Part shown: piece after piece, positions 14,356-21,391 of the stretch
Layout of the letters: each line of letters starts with the position of its first letter
Position numbering within the stretch: position 1 is the first letter of the stretch
Assembly (NCBI GenBank): GCA_015057205.1
Contig: SVEW01000020.1
Location: 1-21,756 of the forward strand
Direction of reading: 5' to 3'
From: Lachnospiraceae bacterium
GTDB lineage: Bacteria; Bacillota; Clostridia; Lachnospirales; Lachnospiraceae
Length of the DNA: 21,756 nucleotides
Program-made: the position numbers and the translations under genes
Notes under the pieces: generated by a model
Databases searched by the model: none
Told to the model about the DNA's origin: nothing
Seen by the model: only the letters and a program-made list of their open reading frames with translations

Positions 14356-14511
14356 CTATTTTGTTAGTTGTTCGTATACACGTTGTACATCCTTGGCAAA
14401 ACGTGGGAAGTTATTATAGCCGGTCACGCCCTGAATCATAAGTTCAAAATCATCCTTACATAATCTTGTAGTGTGGCGCAATGTAACCGAGATTGACTGA
14501 TAGGAAACAGA
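14356..14511 (-). pseudogene. C-terminal remnant of an unidentified protein
   Basis: The minus strand reads about 50 codons that look like genuine protein, including RHTTRLCKDDFELMIQGV and GYNNFPRFAKDVQRVYEQL, ending in TAG just before the 15-bp hairpin. There is no ATG or ribosome site at the upstream end; a TTG at the LRHTT codon is not preceded by AGGAGG. Further upstream the frame dissolves into the antisense of the HD gene and its promoter. I cannot name the family. It may be the tail of a displaced gene, or a chance open frame. Confidence 0.35.
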
Positions 14512-14526
14512 GACTAAGAGGTAAGC

Positions 14527-14556
14527 TTGCGCGGGTGAGTGGTCTTTTGTTATAAT
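14527..14556 (+). promoter_or_regulatory. Promoter of the HD phosphohydrolase gene
   Basis: TTGCGC (14527-14532), an 18-nt spacer and TATAAT (14551-14556). A start near 14563 leaves about 20 nt before the ATG at 14584. Confidence 0.65.
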
Positions 14557-14583
14557 TGGAGAATAGGAAACGGAGGGAGAAGG

Positions 14584-15162
14584 ATGCAGGATAATGAAAG
14601 TAAAAGAGTGGAAGCTGCGGTACACTATATTGAGACACTTTTTCAAAACAACGCGGATGGACATGATGCGGCACACAGCATGCGGGTGTATCATAATGCG
14701 GTTTCGTTGGCAGACAATGAGCCGGAGTGCGACCGTGAAATGGTGATGCTGGCGGCTCTTTTGCACGATGCAGACGATCATAAGCTATTTCAGACGGAGA
14801 ATAATGCCAATGCAAGGCTGTTTCTGACGGAGCAGGAGGTACCGGCAGAGAAGATAGAGCTTATCTGCGAAATAATCAATGGTGTATCTTTTAGCAAAAA
14901 TCGTGGCAAACGCCCGGCTACATTGGAAGGACAAATTGTACAGGATGCAGATCGGTTAGATGCCCTGGGCGCCATTGGGATTGCCAGAACCTTTGCGTAT
15001 GGTGGGAAACACGGGCGCTCGTTGGATGCATCGGTGGAGCATTTCTATGAAAAGTTGTTGCTATTAAAGGATGAAATGAACACGGATGGGGCGAGGAAAA
15101 TGGCAGAGGAGCGACATGCTTTTTTGGAAGCGTTTTTGGAGGAGTATAAGAAGGAAAGTTAG
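14584..15162 (+). CDS. HD-domain phosphohydrolase
   Basis: 192-residue cytoplasmic metal-dependent phosphohydrolase of the HD superfamily, similar in layout to YedJ/YpgQ-type proteins; natural substrate unknown (nucleotide phosphates in the studied relatives). Metal-binding residues: H31 in GHDAAHSMRV, the HD pair H61-D62 in ALLHDADDHK, and D121/D125 in IVQDADRLDALGAIGIART, the family's fourth ligand region. The start at 14584 is chosen over an in-frame ATG at 14539 because GGAGGGAGAAGG lies directly upstream and the promoter -10 (14551-14556) lies inside the longer version. It is followed by an imperfectly placed hairpin at 15192-15213. Confidence 0.87.
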   Translation: MQDNESKRVEAAVHYIETLFQNNADGHDAAHSMRVYHNAVSLADNEPECDREMVMLAALLHDADDHKLFQTENNANARLFLTEQEVPAEKIELICEIINGVSFSKNRGKRPATLEGQIVQDADRLDALGAIGIARTFAYGGKHGRSLDASVEHFYEKLLLLKDEMNTDGARKMAEERHAFLEAFLEEYKKES

Positions 15163-15191
15163 GAAATCATAATTCTGACACATCAGAAACT

Positions 15192-15213
15192 GCAAGCTTT
15201 ACTTACAGCTTGC
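15192..15213 (+). terminator. Possible weak terminator hairpin
   Basis: GCAAGCT (15192-15198) and AGCTTGC (15207-15213) pair around an 8-nt loop. No T-run follows, so it may be an mRNA-stabilising hairpin rather than a terminator. Confidence 0.35.
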
Positions 15214-15288
15214 GACATGGCAGCGGTGGGTGTTTTCGATTACCATGAACATGTAAGATGAATCAGTAAAAAGAGGAGGAGAACAGAA

Positions 15289-16212
15289 ATGAGCAAAATT
15301 TTTTCTTACAATCTGAAGCATTTACGCATGGAAAAGAAGCTTACCCAGGAGGAAGTAGCAGAGGTGCTTGGGGTTACAGCACAGTCAGTTTCCCGCTGGG
15401 AGAACAGTACGACACTGCCGGATGTGATGCTTTTGCCGGAAATTGCAAAGCTGTACGGTGTTACCGTGGATGACCTTTTCAAGGAAAAAAGCGTAGTGTA
15501 CGCCAATTATGCACAGCGTCTTTTTAGTATTTATGAAGTGTCTAGAAATCCGGAGGATTTTCTGCGGGCAGAGAAGGAATTTCAGAAGCTGTTTGATGAT
15601 GGAAAGGGTTCTTCGGAGGACTACCGGGAATACGGAATTTTGCATCAGTATATGATGCATGACTGCATGAAAAAGGGGTTGGCCGCGTTTGATTATGTAC
15701 TGGATGTGGAAAAAGATGGGGATGCGGATTTGTATTGGCGAACCCACCGGCAGAAATTGCTTTTCCTTTCGCAAATGGGAAGGAAGGATGAGTGTATAGC
15801 AGAACAGCGCAAACGTGTGGAAAAATACCCGGAAGTGCCGGAGGAGTGGATTAGCTTAATCGGGGCTTACGATAATGCCGGAGAAATAAAAAGTGCCCAT
15901 GACTGCTTTTTGAAGGCAAAAGAGAAGTTCCCGAAATCAGCAATTCTTTATGTGTACGGTGGTGATGCGTGCAAGGAACTTGGTGATATTAAATCTGCTT
16001 TTGAAAACTGGGAGCGTGCCATAGCCTTAGATCCGGGTTTGTGCGACGCAAAGTATTCCATGGGCTTTTGTTATGAGGAAATGGGTGAGTGGGAGAAGGC
16101 GTATGCCATCTGGCAGGAACTTGTGGAGGATTGCAAGCGGGAGGGACTGCATATTGAAATGCAGTATCCGTTAGAATTGGCGGAGAAGTGTGCGAAGCGA
16201 ATAGGAAAATAG
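15289..16212 (+). CDS. XRE-family regulator with TPR-like C-terminal domain
   Basis: 307-residue DNA-binding regulator. An HTH_3 domain covers residues 7-62 (LRMEKKLTQEEVAEVLGV, then TAQSVSRWENSTTLPDV, a textbook recognition helix). The remaining 240 residues form tetratricopeptide-like helical pairs, clearest in ILYVYGGDACKELGDIKSAF, ENWERAIALDPGLCDAK and YSMGFCYEEMGEWEKAYAIW. Such tails often bind peptides or partner proteins, as in Rgg/PlcR-type regulators, though the ligand here is unknown. The start follows AGAGGAGG. The stop is followed in the same frame by a GNAT-like remnant. It is one of three XRE proteins within 4.2 kb. Confidence 0.88.
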   Translation: MSKIFSYNLKHLRMEKKLTQEEVAEVLGVTAQSVSRWENSTTLPDVMLLPEIAKLYGVTVDDLFKEKSVVYANYAQRLFSIYEVSRNPEDFLRAEKEFQKLFDDGKGSSEDYREYGILHQYMMHDCMKKGLAAFDYVLDVEKDGDADLYWRTHRQKLLFLSQMGRKDECIAEQRKRVEKYPEVPEEWISLIGAYDNAGEIKSAHDCFLKAKEKFPKSAILYVYGGDACKELGDIKSAFENWERAIALDPGLCDAKYSMGFCYEEMGEWEKAYAIWQELVEDCKREGLHIEMQYPLELAEKCAKRIGK

Positions 16213-16230
16213 AAGGAGATAGGGTGTTTT

Positions 16231-16353
16231 ATCACGGAGCCATTTTACAAAAAGCACGGGTTTGAGATAATCGGCTTTGACCGGTATGCCTACGCAAATA
16301 ACGGACCGGAAGAACATAATATGCTAATCTATATGGGAAAGAAGCTGCGGTAA
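16231..16353 (+). pseudogene. C-terminal fragment of a GNAT acetyltransferase
   Basis: 40 codons ending in TAA read ITEPFYKKHGFEIIGFDRYA and, later, GPEEHNMLIYMGKKL. FYKKHGFEIIG is the last helix-strand element of the GNAT fold, and a closing NMLIYMGKKL is common in GNAT C-termini. There is no start codon or acetyl-CoA motif. The fragment is in the same frame as the regulator that stops at 16212, separated by one stop and six codons. This suggests that a deletion joined the 3' ends of two genes. Confidence 0.6.
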
Positions 16354-16411
16354 GGTTGAAATTTTTGCATGAAATACGAAGGGGAATCAAGGGAATGCAG
16401 GTAAAGGGTGT

Positions 16412-16419
16412 GCTATAAT
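16412..16419 (+). promoter_or_regulatory. Extended -10 promoter
   Basis: TG-C-TATAAT (16412-16419) is an extended -10; no clear -35 is visible 17 nt upstream (GGGAAT). A start near 16426 would give a very short leader before the methyltransferase. Confidence 0.5.
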
Positions 16420-16438
16420 AGGTGTAGGAGGAAGCGGA

Positions 16439-17026
16439 ATGGATAAGGATTTTTTATTAAAATGCTATGGGGAAGGAAATGGACCGGAAGCGGGACCATG
16501 GAATTTATCCTTGCCAAGTAAATATTTGGAATATAAGATAACAGAATTTTTTGAGAATAATTTTGAAATCGGTGAGGGCAGCCGCATCTGTAATATAGGG
16601 ATTGGTGCGGGTTATTGGGATCGTTATCTGTCTTACAATTTAAATGATGGGCATTTAACCAGTGTGGATATGGATGCACACTGTTGCAGACAGTTGGCGG
16701 AATGTCTGGAAAATGAGCAAAATCCGAATCCCATTGAGATCATCCACAAAAATGCTATGGAATTAGATGGCTATGATGGTTATTTTGACATCATTACGCT
16801 GATTGGCAGCACCCGCATAGAAAGCGGAGTTTATGATGAATTGCTTTTTAAGGTATTTTCCATGTTAAAACCGGATGGACAGCTTTATTATCAGTCTTTG
16901 GACAAACACGAAAAGAAGGAAGATTTTCTGCGCGTTTGTGAGAAGGGCGGAATGCAGCCGGTGGAGTATGTGTGGGATGAAAAATATGGAGTCTATGCAC
17001 AGTATTGGAAGGCACGAAAGGAGTGA
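16439..17026 (+). CDS. Class I SAM-dependent methyltransferase
   Basis: 195-residue cytoplasmic methyltransferase with a Rossmann fold. SAM motif I is ICNIGIGAGYWDRYL (50-64), the acidic end of strand 2 is LTSVDMD (73-79), motif IV is YFDIITLIGSTR (115-126) and motif VI LKPDGQLYYQSLD (143-155). Substrate cannot be predicted; the compact size suggests a small-molecule enzyme rather than an RNA enzyme. The start has AGGAGG 7-8 nt upstream. The XRE gene begins 9 nt after its stop, its ribosome site overlapping the last codons, so the two form an operon. Confidence 0.85.
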   Translation: MDKDFLLKCYGEGNGPEAGPWNLSLPSKYLEYKITEFFENNFEIGEGSRICNIGIGAGYWDRYLSYNLNDGHLTSVDMDAHCCRQLAECLENEQNPNPIEIIHKNAMELDGYDGYFDIITLIGSTRIESGVYDELLFKVFSMLKPDGQLYYQSLDKHEKKEDFLRVCEKGGMQPVEYVWDEKYGVYAQYWKARKE

Positions 17027-17035
17027 GGTGTTCAC

Positions 17036-17575
17036 ATGATCGAATCGGTTTTAAAGGAGCGTATCCGGGAATTGCGGAAAGCGAAGGGGATTACGCAGGA
17101 AGCATTGGCAAGAGAGGTTGGCGTATCGGAAACCACCATCAGTAAGTGGGAAAATGGAAATTCCGTTCCGGATATTGAAATGCTTTGCATTTTGTCGGAT
17201 TACTTCGAGGTTTCCCTGGATGAACTGCTGGATAGAAAAACAGAGTTGAAGCGAAAGGTTTCGGCGTGGAGAAAAGAAAACTCTGAAAAGCGGTCATTTT
17301 CCGAGAGGACAGACTTATTGAAGGATATTTCTGAAGCGGACGACTTATTGATTCAGTTGATTTTGCGTCGGTTGGAGCTTACAGATGTGGTGAATATCTT
17401 ACAGGGAAGTGCTTATTCCGTATGTGACCGGATTTTTTCCAACTTATCGCTGAAAATTGCGGGGTTAGTGATTGATTCCCTCGAAAAAGCGAAACCGGAG
17501 GAAACGGAAATCATTCGGGCGGAAAAGAAATTTCTGGAGGCAGCGGAAGAAATCCGCAGGCGGGTAGGAAAATAA
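17036..17575 (+). CDS. XRE-family regulator with FliG-C-like tail
   Basis: 179-residue protein. Residues 7-64 are an HTH_3 domain (LRKAKGITQEALAREVGV, then SETTISKWENGNSVPDI). Residues 70-100 are a charged linker. Residues 101-176 look like the C-terminal part of FliG, the flagellar switch protein: LILRRLELTDVVNILQGSAY, then DRIFSNLSLKIAGLVIDSLE, and then a helix starting EIIRAEKKFLEAAEEIRR. This mirrors FliG's pattern of xLRxVDxxDLxxALKGAS, then EKIxxNMSxRAAxxLxxxLE, then VxxAQxxIxxxxRxLE. No flagellar genes are nearby. It is coupled to the methyltransferase upstream and closed by a terminator. The FliG match is by eye. Confidence 0.78.
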   Translation: MIESVLKERIRELRKAKGITQEALAREVGVSETTISKWENGNSVPDIEMLCILSDYFEVSLDELLDRKTELKRKVSAWRKENSEKRSFSERTDLLKDISEADDLLIQLILRRLELTDVVNILQGSAYSVCDRIFSNLSLKIAGLVIDSLEKAKPEETEIIRAEKKFLEAAEEIRRRVGK

Positions 17576-17579
17576 TACA

Positions 17580-17613
17580 AGGGCATGTCGTAAGGTTGCG
17601 GCATGCCCTGTTT
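17580..17613 (+). terminator. Terminator copy 1 (near-identical to copy at 18731)
   Basis: AGGGCATGTCG pairs with TGCGGCATGCCCT using G-U pairs around a small loop, followed by GTTT. It differs from the hairpin at 18731-18764 at a single base (AGG versus AAG in the loop). Confidence 0.8.
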
Positions 17614-17664
17614 AAGTGGGCTTGTAAAGCGTAGTGTTTTGTGATAATATAAAACTCATCTTTA

Positions 17665-17735
17665 GCGGATATTCTTCCGCAATGTGCATTGGCACGATTC
17701 AATGAATTCTTGCAGGAAGTCCTGCGGCATTCAAT
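17665..17735 (+). other. Cluster of small hairpins in the 245-bp intergenic region
   Basis: Three successive stems: GCGGA/TCCGC (17665-17680), GTGC/GCAC (17684-17695) and GCAGG/CCTGC (17712-17725). The last is flanked by a direct ATTCAAT repeat (17697-17703, 17729-17735). It lies upstream of the Rpn-type gene's promoter. No family recognised. Confidence 0.35.
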
Positions 17736-17764
17736 AAAGAAACGGAGAAAATATAGGGGAGATG

Positions 17765-17794
17765 TTGCAGGATAACAGACGCACATAGTATAAT
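17765..17794 (+). promoter_or_regulatory. Promoter of the Rpn-type nuclease gene
   Basis: TTGCAG (17765-17770), an 18-nt spacer and TATAAT (17789-17794). The leader carries TTTCTCTG/CAGAGAAA (17826-17833/17840-17847), a perfect 8-bp hairpin ending exactly at the ribosome site AAGGAG, which could lower or control translation. Confidence 0.6.
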
Positions 17795-17858
17795 GGTGGT
17801 AGATAGACTGCGAAATCTTCCATTATTTCTCTGAAAATACAGAGAAAAGGAGATACCA

Positions 17859-18710
17859 ATGGGAGAAAAAGATTTAACAGAAAAGCTATTAATGGACTAT
17901 AATGATGTCTTCGCGGATATACTGAATGCGTACTTGTTTAACGGCGAGGAATTTATTAATCCGGATAATTTGGAGAATGCCTCCACACATTCCCAATACA
18001 AAGCGGCAGAGGGAGAACTTCATGAGCAGGAAAGAGATGTTATAAAATATTATAATCGTGATAAGGTTCGAGTACACCTGGGGATTTTTGGAATTGAAAA
18101 TCAGAGTTGTATTGATACAAAGATGCCGTTGCGAATGATAGGTTATGATGGGGCAAATTACAGGATGCAGTATGAGGAAGAGAATCCGGTGCCGGTAATT
18201 TCGATTGTACTGTATTTTGGGACGAAACAGAAGTGGGAAACTAACTTGAAGTTAAGTGATTGTGTAAATGTGATTCCGGAATTTCAACCCTATTTCAACG
18301 ATTATAAAGTCCATGTAATCAATGTTGCGTGGGAGACAGAAAAGAATAAACTGCTAAAAGGCGATTTTGCCATTGTTGCAGATTTCTTTGAAAATATGCG
18401 AAAAAATCCGGACTATGTTCCGGACAACCCACAGAAGTTTAAGCATGTGGATGCGGTATTAAAACTGTTGTCTGTATTTGCGAGGGATGAACGATATGTT
18501 CACATTCCGACGATAGAAGGAGGCGAAATGAGTATGTGTGAGGTGGCAGAAAGACTAGAAAAAATGGGAATTGACAAGGGTGTTGAGCAAGCAACCTTGC
18601 AGGCTATTGCAAATATGTTGAAATATGGAGTGCCGGAAGAAAAGTTACTTGAGGACTATACAGAAGAAGAGATTTCAAAGGCTAAGAAGTTATGGGAGCA
18701 GAAAAACTAA
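17859..18710 (+). CDS. Rpn-family PD-(D/E)XK nuclease / transposase-like protein
   Basis: 283-residue protein of the Rpn (recombination-promoting nuclease, PDDEXK) family that is abundant in Lachnospiraceae. Features: the opening KDLTEKLLMDYNDVFADILN (4-23), with the early acidic residues, YLFNGEEFI, then a D60 region (ERDVIKYY), and GIENQSCIDTKMPLR (78-92), where E80-x-Q82 sits at the usual E-x-K/Q strand. The beta-rich core follows (PVISIVLYFGTKQKWE). The C-terminal segment MCEVAERLEKMGIDKGVEQA ending in an acidic helix (YTEEEISKAKKLWEQ) is typical of the family. Relatives cut DNA and raise recombination; the in-cell role is uncertain. It has its own promoter and hairpin leader, and lies between two almost identical terminators. 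Confidence 0.82.
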   Translation: MGEKDLTEKLLMDYNDVFADILNAYLFNGEEFINPDNLENASTHSQYKAAEGELHEQERDVIKYYNRDKVRVHLGIFGIENQSCIDTKMPLRMIGYDGANYRMQYEEENPVPVISIVLYFGTKQKWETNLKLSDCVNVIPEFQPYFNDYKVHVINVAWETEKNKLLKGDFAIVADFFENMRKNPDYVPDNPQKFKHVDAVLKLLSVFARDERYVHIPTIEGGEMSMCEVAERLEKMGIDKGVEQATLQAIANMLKYGVPEEKLLEDYTEEEISKAKKLWEQKN

Positions 18711-18730
18711 GTGCAGAAATGTAAAATATC

Positions 18731-18764
18731 AGGGCATGTCGTAAAGTTGCGGCATGCCCTGTTT
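18731..18764. terminator. Terminator copy 2
   Basis: AGGGCATGTCG (18731-18741) and CGGCATGCCCT (18750-18760), followed by GTTTT. It lies between the Rpn-type gene and the converging XRE gene, and matches the hairpin at 17580 except for one loop base. Confidence 0.82.
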
Positions 18765-18769
18765 TCATA

Positions 18770-19426
18770 CTAGTTCAGTTCTTCCAGCAGTTCTTTTAGG
18801 TATCCGTTCGCTTGGCGAACTGCTTCTTCTCTTTCAACACCATCACAAATCCTGCATAGTACAACCTCCCGACTGGAAAAAAGCGAGGGCAGGGTATTGG
18901 CAAGTTTTATCGCTTCTTTTTGCCGGCCCAATTCATGGAGGCAGTAGCATTGCAGCATTTTCGCCTGAATGGAGCGGCCGGTTTCGTATTGGTCCAGAAG
19001 GATGGTTTTGTCCGCCTGCCGGATAGCCTCATGTAAAAGCTCATTTCTGTCGGTTTTTTCGTTTGCAAGCTGGTAGGCAAGACTTCCCAAAAGATGATTC
19101 ATACCGGCGGATAATGCCCATTTTTCAATTTCTCCATGAAGCAGATTGTAGGCTTTTTCCAATTCTCCGGAATGTTCAAGGGCGTGGACCTTGCCGGCAA
19201 GTGCTTTTAGTTCCGTTTTGCGGGAAGCTGAGTCATATTGTAGCAGCTCATCAATGCTGATTTTATAATATTCCGCTAAAAGTGGCAGTAGGGAAATGTC
19301 TGGGGAAGTGATGTCGTTTTCCCACTTGCTGATGGTTTGCGGAGAGAGTCCAAGAGCTTCCGCCAGCTCTTCCTGGGTGAGATTATGATTTTTTCGCAAA
19401 AAGCGAAGATTGTTACCTAAATTCAT
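18770..19426 (-). CDS. XRE-family regulator with helical-repeat tail
   Basis: 218-residue DNA-binding regulator on the minus strand. HTH_3 at residues 6-62 (LRFLRKNHNLTQEELAEALG, then LSPQTISKWENDITSPDI). Residues 70-218 are helical and TPR-like (VHALEHSGELEKAYNLLHGE, MLQCYCLHELGRQKEAIKLA). The sequence is distinct from the regulator at 15289 but has the same layout. The start has GGAGG at the right distance. It is divergent from the GNAT-glycosyltransferase operon, with 115 bp between starts, so it is a candidate regulator of that operon and of itself. Confidence 0.88.
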   Translation of the reverse strand: MNLGNNLRFLRKNHNLTQEELAEALGLSPQTISKWENDITSPDISLLPLLAEYYKISIDELLQYDSASRKTELKALAGKVHALEHSGELEKAYNLLHGEIEKWALSAGMNHLLGSLAYQLANEKTDRNELLHEAIRQADKTILLDQYETGRSIQAKMLQCYCLHELGRQKEAIKLANTLPSLFSSREVVLCRICDGVEREEAVRQANGYLKELLEELN

Positions 19427-19454
19427 ACGTTTGTCCTCCTAAGCTGAAAAGTGT

Positions 19455-19483
19455 TTGTCTTCTTGTGTCTACTATACTATAAT
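19455..19483 (+). promoter_or_regulatory. Promoter of the GNAT-glycosyltransferase operon
   Basis: TTGTCT (19455-19460), a 17-nt spacer and TATAAT (19478-19483). It lies in the 115-bp divergent region shared with the XRE regulator at 18770-19426, which may act here. Confidence 0.7.
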
Positions 19484-19541
19484 TGCTTTATGGGGAAAAG
19501 CACCGATTTGGAAAGTAAAGTCTCTGGAAAGGAGAATTTTG

Positions 19542-20219
19542 ATGGATATTAAGGCAATCGAAAATTTAAATATAGACCGGGTTCTGGAGCGTGGAACCGG
19601 GAAAATCATAGAACAACGACCGGATGGGATTCTTGTTTTTGACGAAAGAAGCAAGGGGCTCATGTTGGCTTGCGATGATGCTTCCGTTGGAGAAGCAATG
19701 TTGGAACGTCAGTTGACAGAGGAGCACAGGCTGCTGATGATTAGTAACGTTGCACTTGGAAAGGCAATGTTTAAGAAATATGATTTTTCAGATGGATTAG
19801 AGTGTTTTCAAGTGGCGTATTATTCCGATGACATGCCGGAAGTAAGCGACGCGTTGGATATCCGGCTGGCGGAAGAAAAGGATGTGCCATTTTTGCTGGA
19901 GAATTATGACGCGCTTAGCGAAGAGGAAATGCGGGAAGAAGTAAAGCTTGGAAATATCCTTCTGGGTTATGAAGGGAATGAAATTGCAGGTTTTGTAGGA
20001 GAACATCTGGAAGGAAGTATTGGACTACTTCATGTTTTACCGAAATATCGGCGAAAGGGCTATGCGATACAATTGGAGAACGCGTATATTCGGAAGAACA
20101 TGGAAGCAGGCTTTGTACCTTTCGGACAGGTGGAGGTTCATAATCAGGCATCCCTCGCATTACAGGAGAAGCTGGGACTGACGAGGTCTGAGGGAACGAT
20201 TATTTGGATGTGGAGGTAG
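19542..20219 (+). CDS. GNAT-family N-acetyltransferase
   Basis: 225-residue acetyltransferase. The C-terminal half carries the GNAT core: LDIRLAEEKDVPFLLENY (about 108-125), then GNEIAGFVGEHLEGSIGLLH, then the acetyl-CoA loop in VLPKYRRKGYAIQLENAYI, then VEVHNQASLALQEKLGL. The N-terminal 100 residues are a second region (GTGKIIEQRPDGILVFDERS, LACDD) like those in two-part GNATs. The acceptor is unknown. The start at 19542 has AAAGGAG 6-7 nt ahead; an in-frame ATG at 19455 would lie in the -35 promoter element. The glycosyltransferase begins 5 nt after the stop, so both are one operon. Confidence 0.84.
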   Translation: MDIKAIENLNIDRVLERGTGKIIEQRPDGILVFDERSKGLMLACDDASVGEAMLERQLTEEHRLLMISNVALGKAMFKKYDFSDGLECFQVAYYSDDMPEVSDALDIRLAEEKDVPFLLENYDALSEEEMREEVKLGNILLGYEGNEIAGFVGEHLEGSIGLLHVLPKYRRKGYAIQLENAYIRKNMEAGFVPFGQVEVHNQASLALQEKLGLTRSEGTIIWMWR

Positions 20220-20224
20220 AGTAG

Positions 20225-21391
20225 ATGAAAATAGCATGGTTTTGCGTTCCGGCCCACGGACATACAAATCCGACCTTGGGTTTGGTAAAGAAGTTGACGG
20301 AGCTGGGGCATGAGATATACTATTTTTCCTTTGAAATGTTTCGGGAAAAACTGGAAAGTGCCGGTGCCGTTTTTATCCCTTGCGATGGGTATGATTTTGA
20401 AATGGAAGATAAAGAAAATGCCGATCGTGTTGGAAAAGACAAGGTTTTTGCAGTAGAATTGTTGGTTTCTTCCACCTTGGCATTGGATGAAATGGCGAAC
20501 AAAAAAATACAGGAGATTCAGCCGGACGTTATTGTGACAGATTCCGTTGCTTATTGGGGAAAGCTGGTGGCAATGAAGCAGGGAATTCCTTATGTTTCCT
20601 CCACCACAACCTTTGCGTTTAACCGATTTTCTGCAAAATACATGAAGAATGGTTTTATGGAAACGGTAAGGATGCTGCTGGAAATGCCGCGCATCAATAA
20701 GCAGATAAAGCGCCTGCAGGAAAAGGGCTATCCGGTGAAGGGGCTTTTGGACATTGTGCAAAACGATAACGAAACCAACACCATTGTGTATACGTCCAAA
20801 CTGTTTCAGCCCTGTGCAGACACTTTTTCAGAGAAATATCATTTTATAGGACCGTCCATTCGGCCCATGGTGGAAAGCTATGAGAAGAAGGGGACAAAAA
20901 CGATTTACATTTCTATGGGAACGGTGAATCAGAATCGGGAGTTTTATCATAATTGTTTAGAGGCGTTGGGAAATACGGAGTTTCAGGTCATCATTTCCAT
21001 GGGCACAAATACGGAACGATACGAGAATGTGCCGGATAATATAGAACTTTATGAATCGGTAGATCAGATGGCAGTACTTTCCATTGCAGATGCATTTATT
21101 ACCCACTGCGGAATGAATTCTGCTTCGGAGGGACTGTATTTCGGCGTTCCATTGATTTTGTTTCCGCAAACCCCGGAGCAGGGAGCAGTGGCAAAGCGGA
21201 CAGAGGAGTTGGGTGCCGGCCTTCGCCTTACGTCTATTGTGAAAGAGGACATTCTGGCGGCGATACAGCGGGCAACTTCGGAGCCATCCTATAAACAGAA
21301 TGCGGAAAGGATATCAGAAAGCTTCAAACAGTGCGGCGGTATTGAAGAAGCGGTGGCATTTATAGAGAAAGTTGGGAAGATTACACACTAA
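20225..21391 (+). CDS. MGT/UDPGT-type glycosyltransferase (GT1 family)
   Basis: 388-residue cytoplasmic GT-B glycosyltransferase of the macrolide-glycosyltransferase/UDP-glycosyltransferase group, which transfers sugar from an NDP-sugar to a small lipophilic acceptor; relatives inactivate macrolides or decorate natural products. The N-terminal domain opens with the acceptor-side motif PAHGHTNP (9-16). The C-terminal domain has TIYISMGTV (226-234) and the donor-binding signature HCGMNSASEGLYFGVPLILF (294-313), then PQTPEQ with the sugar-contacting Q319. The length is normal. It lies 5 nt after the GNAT gene. Its last codons (ITH, stop) coincide with the first site of array B. Acceptor and donor are not predictable. 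Confidence 0.88.
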   Translation: MKIAWFCVPAHGHTNPTLGLVKKLTELGHEIYYFSFEMFREKLESAGAVFIPCDGYDFEMEDKENADRVGKDKVFAVELLVSSTLALDEMANKKIQEIQPDVIVTDSVAYWGKLVAMKQGIPYVSSTTTFAFNRFSAKYMKNGFMETVRMLLEMPRINKQIKRLQEKGYPVKGLLDIVQNDNETNTIVYTSKLFQPCADTFSEKYHFIGPSIRPMVESYEKKGTKTIYISMGTVNQNREFYHNCLEALGNTEFQVIISMGTNTERYENVPDNIELYESVDQMAVLSIADAFITHCGMNSASEGLYFGVPLILFPQTPEQGAVAKRTEELGAGLRLTSIVKEDILAAIQRATSEPSYKQNAERISESFKQCGGIEEAVAFIEKVGKITH

